32,131 bases of DNA from a bacterium (GTDB taxonomy: Bacteria; Ratteibacteria; UBA8468; B48-G9; DTJG01): assembly GCA_029552985.1 (NCBI GenBank), contig JAKPDB010000127.1:1-32131 (forward strand), written 5' to 3'. The position numbers and the translations under genes were made by a program. Below, piece after piece: positions 21,927 through 28,593 of this stretch; position 1 is the first letter of the stretch; every line of letters starts with the position of its first letter. The notes beneath the pieces were generated by a model. That model was not told the origin of the DNA and searched no databases. It was given only the letters and a program-made list of their open reading frames with translations.

Positions 21927-23119
21927 AATTCTTTTACTGCTTCATACATTGCCATAATATTTTCAGGTGGTACATCTGGCTGAATATTGTGAATCTGACA
22001 GAAAACAAAACCACTTCCTTTTGATAGAATTCTAATACACTTGTGAACATGCCTTTTTACCTCATTTGGCTCAGCATACGGCAAAATGTGCTGTGTATCG
22101 CACCCACCACCCCAGAACGTGATGTATTTACCGAACTTGCTTTTTAATTTTTCAAGTTGCATATTTTCAGCAGTAAATTGAACAGGATTGATAATGTCAA
22201 CCCCCATCTCAATTAAATCAGGGATAACATCATAGATCGAGCCATCTGAATGCAGGAAAAGAAAAACACCAGATTCCTTGATAAACTGGTAAAGTTTTTT
22301 CTGATATGGCTTGACAAGTTTTCTGTAAACAATAGGTGAAATCTGGAGTCCCTGCTGTGTCCCCAAATCGTCATTCACATTTACAATTTGCACATAATCG
22401 CATACGTACTTTTTATATTTTCTAAACCGTTCAATATATGCATTCACAAGGTTATCAAAAATACACTCTGCAATTTCTGGCTGAAGAACAAGGTCCATCA
22501 TAAATTGCTCAAATCCCCTTAATAGTTGCGCTCCCATAAAAACATGTACTGCAAAATTTCCCATTAGTGCATAATCTGTTGACTGATAAAGGTGCTGTGC
22601 CTTTTTCCCGATTTCTTCTATCGTTTCATCAACAAAAAATGGCCAATCAAAATTTTCAAAGATATCCTTTCTTGATTCAATGTCTCTTATCGATCGTGCA
22701 TTCGCCAAAGGAAAATCAACAACTTCAAAATACCAACAATTTTTTGGCCTTTTTGCAATTACTTTCCCGGTCATGTCAACTACCTGCTCTGAACCATCTT
22801 CAAGCTTCACTGGATTCCACCGGTCAGGTATTTCACAGTAAGAACCATCAGGAAGTTTCGCGCTTTTCCAGTTCTTTGGTTCGGGGAATACCGGTAACAC
22901 ATCAGCGTCAACAATTTTAAGTACCTCTGGCTCAACAATCGCAACCTGCTGGTAAGGGTCATAAACTTGTGTTTTCCCTGTTTTTATTCCAAGATAATTC
23001 TTCAGTTTGTTGTAAGCCACAGCAGTAATACCTGTTGAATCCATTCCACCAAGGTCAATTGGAATTCTATCTACTGGTTGATGCCTGATTGCATTTAAAA
23101 TTCTTTCTCTCGGTGTCAT
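21917..23119 (-). CDS. Uroporphyrinogen decarboxylase (URO-D)/methyltransferase family protein
   Basis: MTPRERILNAIRHQPVDRIPIDLGG..., 'FLFLHSDGSIYDVIPDLIEMGVDIINPVQ', 'YITFWGGGCDTQHILPYAEPNEVKRHV', 'FCQIHNIQPDVPPENIMAMYEA'. Confidence 0.88.
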   Translation of the reverse strand: MTPRERILNAIRHQPVDRIPIDLGGMDSTGITAVAYNKLKNYLGIKTGKTQVYDPYQQVAIVEPEVLKIVDADVLPVFPEPKNWKSAKLPDGSYCEIPDRWNPVKLEDGSEQVVDMTGKVIAKRPKNCWYFEVVDFPLANARSIRDIESRKDIFENFDWPFFVDETIEEIGKKAQHLYQSTDYALMGNFAVHVFMGAQLLRGFEQFMMDLVLQPEIAECIFDNLVNAYIERFRKYKKYVCDYVQIVNVNDDLGTQQGLQISPIVYRKLVKPYQKKLYQFIKESGVFLFLHSDGSIYDVIPDLIEMGVDIINPVQFTAENMQLEKLKSKFGKYITFWGGGCDTQHILPYAEPNEVKRHVHKCIRILSKGSGFVFCQIHNIQPDVPPENIMAMYEAVKEFYS

Positions 23120-24318
23120 GGCAGCCTCACTTCAAAAAATTGCCTTTTTTCTGCTGATTCCCTTGCCCACAGGCATGTAAGAGCGCTTATAATACCCGCT
23201 TCTATTGGTGATCGCGATGGCCTTTTCTCTTTCATTGCCATCAAGAAATCATAGGCAAGCTCTCTATCACCACCAAAGTGTGGCATATCTCCTGTAAAAT
23301 CAATTTTTTCAACGACAGGTGTGAAGTGGTCGTACACAATGATACTATTTCGATACCAGTCAAAGTCAATTGTTCCCTTATAACCATATAATCTCGCACC
23401 ACGCCTTCCTACCGCCTGGTTTCTAACAAAAAAGTTCTGAGAATAACTAACCTGGACACCATTATCAAGTTCAATTAAAGCATTTCCACTGTCTTCATTC
23501 TTTATCTCTTTTGAAAACATACATTTCTGCCAGTCATTCCAGTCAACCTTTTCTCCTCTGAATCGCTTATAAAAAAGATTAAACGGACTTTCGATACACT
23601 CCATTTTTTCGTCGCAATCCCTGCACAATAATTCAAATGGTTTATTCCGTTTCCCATAAATTCTTTGAGCATTCATTGCAGCAATCATTTTTGGTTTTCT
23701 TCCTGTCAGGTAAAAAATATAGTCAAAATCATGGGTTGCCTTCTGCAGGAAAAGACCGCCGACCTGGTGATAATTCCGGTACCAGCTATTAAAATACACA
23801 GAGCCATACGGAACATCATTCCATGCCACAACATGCTCGACTTCTCCAATTCTTCCAGAATCAATAATTTGTTTCACCTTTTGCGCCATAGGCGTTAGAC
23901 GAAGTGGAAAAGAAATCACTGTGGGTGCTGTAACATTTCTGAATGCCTCTTTCAGCATTCGCACCTGTTCAAAAGTTATGGCAACTGGCTTTTCAAGGAA
24001 AAGTGGCAGATTTTTTTTCGCAACCTTGCACGCCATTTCAGTGTGGAGATGACATCTTGTTCCGATCATGACCCCGTCAAGTTCCATCTTTTCAAGCATT
24101 TCATCAGCAGAGATAAAATATTTTGTATCTTTCATTAAATCAGGATCAATTCTCCTTCGTATGCGACTTTCAGGGATATTTTCCTTTACTGCCCTTTCAA
24201 TGTCGCCTGCAGCAGGATCAGCAATAGCAGCAATGTGATAGGGAATATCAAAAACCTTCATTGCTGCTGCCATATGTGAAACGCGAAGTCCAAAACCAAT
24301 AATTCCCACTCTTAACAT
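23116..24318 (-). CDS. Gfo/Idh/MocA family oxidoreductase
   Basis: MLRVGIIGFGLRVSHMAAAMKVF; 'MIGTRCHLHTEMACKVAKKNLPLFLEKPVAITFEQV'; ATGA overlap with the downstream URO-D gene. Confidence 0.9.
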   Translation of the reverse strand: MLRVGIIGFGLRVSHMAAAMKVFDIPYHIAAIADPAAGDIERAVKENIPESRIRRRIDPDLMKDTKYFISADEMLEKMELDGVMIGTRCHLHTEMACKVAKKNLPLFLEKPVAITFEQVRMLKEAFRNVTAPTVISFPLRLTPMAQKVKQIIDSGRIGEVEHVVAWNDVPYGSVYFNSWYRNYHQVGGLFLQKATHDFDYIFYLTGRKPKMIAAMNAQRIYGKRNKPFELLCRDCDEKMECIESPFNLFYKRFRGEKVDWNDWQKCMFSKEIKNEDSGNALIELDNGVQVSYSQNFFVRNQAVGRRGARLYGYKGTIDFDWYRNSIIVYDHFTPVVEKIDFTGDMPHFGGDRELAYDFLMAMKEKRPSRSPIEAGIISALTCLWARESAEKRQFFEVRLP

Positions 24319-24340
24319 GTGTCCTCCAGGTGAGTATGAA

Positions 24341-24368
24341 ATTCTATCACATTTTCATTCTGCGTCAA
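24341..24368 (-). promoter_or_regulatory. Putative sigma70 promoter (TTGACG-N16-TAGAAT, extended -10) for the 23116-24318 gene
   Basis: On the - strand: TTGACG (24368-24363), 16-nt spacer ending TGA, TAGAAT (24346-24341); SD GGAGG just before ATG 24318. Confidence 0.6.
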
Positions 24369-24378
24369 CAACTGATAT

Positions 24379-24407
24379 TTGACTTTTTACCATTTTACCA
24401 TTATACT
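24379..24407 (+). promoter_or_regulatory. Putative sigma70 promoter of parA (TTGACT-N17-TATACT)
   Basis: -35 24379-24384, -10 24402-24407, spacer exactly 17 nt; predicted start point falls on the ATG at 24414. Confidence 0.65.
24386..24401 (+). repeat. Exact tandem 8-bp direct repeat (TTTACCAT)x2 inside the parA promoter spacer
   Basis: TTTACCAT 24386-24393 and 24394-24401; read directly. Confidence 0.9.
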
Positions 24408-24413
24408 GTTTCC

Positions 24414-25193
24414 ATGGCCACAATCTACTCTATTACAAATCAAAAAGGTGGCGTTGGAAAAACTACAACATGTCTTTGTCTTGGTTCAGCTCTTGCTGAA
24501 AAGGGATACAGGGTATTATTGATTGATTTTGACCCTCAGGCCGGGCTGACAGTATGTCTTGGTTTTGACCCTGATTGTTTTCCCACGACCATCTATGACG
24601 TCATCATCAACTCTGAACAATATCCCCTGCAAAAAATTATTACAGATACAAGAGTTCTCAATCTCAAAATTGCTCCAGCCAATCTCGATCTTGCGGGCGC
24701 AGAAGGCGAATTAATAGGTGAAATTGGTTGGGATAGAAACCTCAGGGATGCCATTAATCCTATCAAAAATGAATTTGACTTTATTTTTATTGATTGCCCT
24801 CCAAGTTTGGGAGTTCTAACAACAAATGCGTTAATCAGTGCGCACACAGTAATTGTGCCAGTGCAAACTGAGTTTCTTGCATTACGTGGATTAAAGCAAC
24901 TTGGAGATATTATTGCAAAGGTAAAGAAAAAGGGTAATCCCTCTTTAAGAAAGAGAATCCTTCGAACCATGCATGATGTAAGAACCCTTCATTCAAAGGA
25001 AGTTGTTGAAGAACTTGAAAGAATTTTCCCTGATGAAATTTTTAAAACTATCATCAAACGTACTGTGAAGTTTGCGGATGCTTCTCTTGCAGGAGTTCCC
25101 ATTTTGCTTTATGCAAAAAGTTCAGAAGCCGCAGAGGCATACAGACATCTTGCAGAGGAGGTGATTGAGGATGCCAAAGAGACCGTCTCTTAA
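24414..25193 (+). CDS. parA: ParA/Soj family partition ATPase
   Basis: MATIYSITNQKGGVGKTTTCLCLGSALAEKGYRVLLIDFDPQAGLTVCLG, 'DFIFIDCPPSLGVLTTNALISAHTVIVPVQTEFLALRGLKQL'. Start at 24414 rather than ORF-track 24330: conserved N-terminus begins there. Confidence 0.93.
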   Translation: MATIYSITNQKGGVGKTTTCLCLGSALAEKGYRVLLIDFDPQAGLTVCLGFDPDCFPTTIYDVIINSEQYPLQKIITDTRVLNLKIAPANLDLAGAEGELIGEIGWDRNLRDAINPIKNEFDFIFIDCPPSLGVLTTNALISAHTVIVPVQTEFLALRGLKQLGDIIAKVKKKGNPSLRKRILRTMHDVRTLHSKEVVEELERIFPDEIFKTIIKRTVKFADASLAGVPILLYAKSSEAAEAYRHLAEEVIEDAKETVS

Positions 25194-25455
25194 AGGCAGG
25201 GGCGTTGACATTTTTCTTGGAAAACCAGAAAAGAAAGAAAAAGTTAAAAAAGAGGAAAATAAGGGTAAAGCCACTTTTTACTTCCCCCAGAAACTTATCT
25301 CAGATCTTGACGAAGCATGGTTTGTCCTGAGAAGAATTGACAGAAAAATTAAAAAGTCAGATATCGTTCAGGCAGCCCTGGAAATTTCACTGCAGGGATT
25401 AAAGGAAGGGAAGGAAGAAAACCCGTTGATTCAATATTTCAAAAAAGAAAAGTGA
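25171..25455 (+). CDS. Small ParA-partner protein: basic N-terminus plus ribbon-helix-helix-like domain
   Basis: MPKRPSLKGRGVDIFLGKPEKKEKVKKEENKGKATFYFPQKLISDLDEAWFVLRRIDRKIKKSDIVQAALEISLQGLKEG...; beta-strand/helix/helix pattern of RHH proteins; overlaps the parA 3' end; SD GAGGAG. Confidence 0.7.
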   Translation: MPKRPSLKGRGVDIFLGKPEKKEKVKKEENKGKATFYFPQKLISDLDEAWFVLRRIDRKIKKSDIVQAALEISLQGLKEGKEENPLIQYFKKEK

Positions 25456-25479
25456 AACTCTATCTTTCACCTATCACTT
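25450..25479. repeat. Nested inverted repeats between the RHH gene and the sigma factor gene
   Basis: GTGAAA(25452-25457)/TTTCAC(25465-25470) and AAGTGA(25450-25455)/TCACTT(25474-25479). Confidence 0.5.
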
Positions 25480-25510
25480 ACGGGAACAGTTTTTACAGCC
25501 CAATTGTCTA

Positions 25511-26095
25511 ATGAATACAAACAAGATCAATGAGTTCGATGACGAAACCCTCGTAAGAAGAGTACAAGAGGAAGAAGATATGTACGCATTTGAGATGCTT
25601 GTGAAAAGATACCAGGATAAAGTTTATGGAATTTGTTTCAGATTTATAGGTGAACATCATGAAGCGTTTGACTGTACCCAGGATACCTTTGTCAAAATTT
25701 ATCAAAAAATTCACTCATTCAAGCATCTTTCTTCATTTGGAACATGGGTCTACAGAATTGCAGTCAATACCTGCAAAAATCGATTGTCCTGCTGGGACTT
25801 TATGAGAAAGAAAAAAACAATGTATCTTGGAAACAGTGGTGCTAACATTGAAAACCACTTCATTTCTCCTGCACAACAATATGAAAAAACCAGAATCAGT
25901 GAAATTGTTCAAAATGCCATCAGTAAACTGCCCTTTGACCAGAAACAGATTGTGATTCTTCGCGATATCCAGCAACTATCCTATGAAGAAATTGAAAAAA
26001 TCACAAACCTTCCGCTCGGGACAGTCAAGTCAAAATTATCAAGAGCTCGCAGTAAACTCAAAGAACTGTTAAAGGACATCAAACATGAATTGTAG
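25511..26095 (+). CDS. ECF-type RNA polymerase sigma factor
   Basis: sigma2 'DDETLVRRVQEEEDMYAFEMLVKRYQDKVYGICFRFIGEHHEAFDCTQDTFVKIYQKI'; sigma4 'LPFDQKQIVILRDIQQLSYEEIEKITNLPLGTVKSKLSRARSKLKELL'. Confidence 0.93.
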   Translation: MNTNKINEFDDETLVRRVQEEEDMYAFEMLVKRYQDKVYGICFRFIGEHHEAFDCTQDTFVKIYQKIHSFKHLSSFGTWVYRIAVNTCKNRLSCWDFMRKKKTMYLGNSGANIENHFISPAQQYEKTRISEIVQNAISKLPFDQKQIVILRDIQQLSYEEIEKITNLPLGTVKSKLSRARSKLKELLKDIKHEL

Positions 26096-27020
26096 AGAAG
26101 TTCAAAGGATTCTTTCTGATTATCTTGAAGGACTTGTTTCAGATTTGCAGAAAAAAGAAATTGAGCAACATCTTCAAATGTGCCAGAAATGTCAGATTGA
26201 ACTTGATGAAATGAAAAAAACTGTGAAACTTCTCAGAAGCATTCCCTCACCACAAGCACCAGAAAAACTGGTCGAAAGCGTAATGGAAAAAATCAGTGCT
26301 GAAAAACCCAGAAAAAGAAAATTTGCATTTTTATTAACCGCGATTGCATTTGCAGAAATTATTGTGTTTGTTGCGCTTTTCAAAATTCAAAAGCCGGTCC
26401 AGATTGTATATCAGCCAGAAACTCACGTAAAAATCACCCAAAAACACCAAGAAGAAAAAAAGCCAGAGATTGTTAAGAACAAACCGGTTTCTCGCGTTAA
26501 AGAAAAAAAGAACGCCATTGTTTCTGGTGAAAAAACGCCAGAACAGGTAAGAACAGAAATTGTGATTCAACTTGCATATCTTCCTCAGCCGCAAATGACT
26601 TTCGCAAAAAGAAATTCAGAGAAGGAAATTGGTGCAAATGTTCTAGAACAGCAAAAACCTGCTGAAGTTTCATTGCTTGATCAGGGTATGAAAAAAGAAA
26701 CTTCTGTAGAGAAAAAATCTCAGGAAATTGTAACATCGCTGGCAGCAAAATCTGCTGGGATACCTGCGCCAGCAGAAAAATTGAGCGTTGAATCTGAAAT
26801 CATCAAATACATTACTGATGCCGGTGGAAAAATTCTATCAGCATCACCTGCTTCTGATATAGAAGTCAGTTATGTATTTGTTGCAGAAATTCCTGCTTCT
26901 TCATACAAAAATTTCCTTGACAATCTGGCAGGAAAATTTCAGATAAAAAATTATGATCTCATCAAGGATGCCGCGGTTTCTGAAACCTTTATCACAATAA
27001 GATTACAGATTTTCAGATAA
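26085..27020 (+). CDS. Zinc-finger anti-sigma factor, single-pass membrane protein
   Basis: N-terminal zf-HC2: MNCREVQRILSDYLEG...EIEQHLQMCQKC (HxxxCxxC); TM segment FAFLLTAIAFAEIIVFVALF; overlaps the sigma gene by 11 bp. Confidence 0.85.
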   Translation: MNCREVQRILSDYLEGLVSDLQKKEIEQHLQMCQKCQIELDEMKKTVKLLRSIPSPQAPEKLVESVMEKISAEKPRKRKFAFLLTAIAFAEIIVFVALFKIQKPVQIVYQPETHVKITQKHQEEKKPEIVKNKPVSRVKEKKNAIVSGEKTPEQVRTEIVIQLAYLPQPQMTFAKRNSEKEIGANVLEQQKPAEVSLLDQGMKKETSVEKKSQEIVTSLAAKSAGIPAPAEKLSVESEIIKYITDAGGKILSASPASDIEVSYVFVAEIPASSYKNFLDNLAGKFQIKNYDLIKDAAVSETFITIRLQIFR

Positions 27021-27636
27021 GTGCCTTTATGATAAGAAACACCCCGAAGATAGAAAGAAATATTCCGCAGCATACTGTAACAATCCTATAAACAAAAGGG
27101 CTAAATTTTGTTCTTCCTCTGTTGATTGAATAAGACACCAAACTGTACCAGAAAAAATCAGCAGAAATATGGCCGAGAAAAAACGCAATCAACCCCGAAA
27201 ACCCTCTTGGTAGAGCGATTGAAAGATATGCAAGACCAATTGTTACCCACCACACAAGCCAGTAAGGATTTGAAATACTTACAACAATACCGTGAAAAAT
27301 CGAGGAACCCCTGGTGGTATTAATATTCTGTTGAGGAGAAAATTCAAACTTTGTTTTTTTCAACATTGAAATCGCCATCAACAAAAGAACGCACCCACCT
27401 GCAATACTTAAAAGCTTTGAAATACCGGGCTCTTTCAAATATGCACCAAAACCAGCGACAAGTAGCAGAACCATCACAAATTCCAAAATTGAATGGCCTG
27501 CTATCAAAAGTGGACCCTGGCTTGCTCCATACTTAAAAGACCTTGTAATTGTCACTGCAAGAAGCGGACCAGGGCTCAATGCACCTGAAAGAGCCACGAC
27601 AAAAGAACTCACACCAATCGCAAAAAGATTCATCAC
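27013..27636 (-). CDS. LysE family transporter
   Basis: 'VVALSGALSPGPLLAVTITRSFKYGASQGPLLIAGHSILEFVMVLLL' LysE/RhtB signature, six hydrophobic segments. Confidence 0.85.
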   Translation of the reverse strand: MMNLFAIGVSSFVVALSGALSPGPLLAVTITRSFKYGASQGPLLIAGHSILEFVMVLLLVAGFGAYLKEPGISKLLSIAGGCVLLLMAISMLKKTKFEFSPQQNINTTRGSSIFHGIVVSISNPYWLVWWVTIGLAYLSIALPRGFSGLIAFFLGHISADFFWYSLVSYSINRGRTKFSPFVYRIVTVCCGIFLSIFGVFLIIKALI

Positions 27637-28430
27637 AGAAGATAGCTTTTCAAAACCCTTATGTCATGAGGAAGTACCACATCTGGTTCCCATGCCTGAA
27701 TGTATTCGCCTGAAAGAAATCCCTGATAGTTAATTTCCTGTAGTAGCCTCAGCGCGGTTTTATAAGGAATCTCTCCTTCTCCCATCAGAGCAAGAGTAAC
27801 ATTTCTCTGTTCATCATAAATACCATCGTGAATGTGACAGTGCTCTACAAATTCTTTTACCCAGTCAAATGCTTCTTTTATTGTCATACCTTTTGTATAC
27901 GGATGCATAATGTCCCAGTTGATTTTAATATTAGGACTTCCAGCAATTTTCACTGCCTTTGCCGCAATATCTGCTCTTGAAAAAAAGTCGTGTGTTTCAA
28001 GGCATATAAATACTCTGCATTTTTCAGCATACTCTGCAACAATTCCAAGACATTCACCCACAATTTTTATTGCCTCTTCCACACTGATTTCTTTATCTGG
28101 AATTCCTCCAAATACCCTAATTCTTTTTACCCCAATATCACACGCAAGATCAATAAATGCTTTTGTCATTTCAAGAGATTCTTTTCTTTTTTGGGCATCT
28201 GTAAAACAATACCTGATTGAAGTCGCAAGACAGGAGCATTCAATCCCGCTATCATCAAAAATTTTTTTTATTTCCTTTCTTTTTTCTTTGCCTGTTTCAA
28301 TTTCAATACCGTGCCTGTGCTGTGCTTGAGCACGTGGTTCCACACCATCATAACCATATTCTTTCGCGTACTCCAGCATTTTATAAAGGTCTGCCTCAGG
28401 ACATGAGAAACTCATAAAGGCAAATTTCAT
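27633..28430 (-). CDS. Sugar phosphate isomerase/epimerase (xylose isomerase-like TIM barrel)
   Basis: EYAKEYGYDGVEPRAQAQHRHGIE, RVFGGIPD, FICLETHDFFS, INWDIMHPY, HCHIHDG, FLSGEYI; ATGA overlap with lysE-like gene. Confidence 0.88.
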   Translation of the reverse strand: MKFAFMSFSCPEADLYKMLEYAKEYGYDGVEPRAQAQHRHGIEIETGKEKRKEIKKIFDDSGIECSCLATSIRYCFTDAQKRKESLEMTKAFIDLACDIGVKRIRVFGGIPDKEISVEEAIKIVGECLGIVAEYAEKCRVFICLETHDFFSRADIAAKAVKIAGSPNIKINWDIMHPYTKGMTIKEAFDWVKEFVEHCHIHDGIYDEQRNVTLALMGEGEIPYKTALRLLQEINYQGFLSGEYIQAWEPDVVLPHDIRVLKSYLL

Positions 28431-28488
28431 CTTCCACTCCTCGTTAAATGCAAAAAATTTTGACCAGTTAAAACATTTTTCTCAGTCA

Positions 28489-28529
28489 CCCTTGCTTTCT
28501 CCCATCGAGATAGAGGGCCCGGACAAGGG
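28489..28529 (-). other. GC-rich possible structured RNA/DNA element in intergenic region
   Basis: CCCTTG(28489-28494)/CAAGGG(28524-28529) closing a GC-rich 29-nt interior that contains a smaller CCC...GGG hairpin, in otherwise AT-rich sequence. Confidence 0.3.
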
Positions 28530-28593
28530 ATACCATCATCAGAGAATAATCATTAAGTAAAACACCTATTTTTCATTTTTCACAACTTTTTGT

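Noticed and set aside
24345-25478. Single matches to the Omega-type heptad WATCACW at 24345-24351 and 25472-25478 on either side of the par genes
   Set aside because: A 7-mer this degenerate is expected about once in 2 kb on both strands; single isolated copies are not evidence.
28550-28593. Terminator after the GH2 gene
   Set aside because: Sequence downstream of the stop is A/T-rich with no clear stem-loop followed by a T tract on the - strand.
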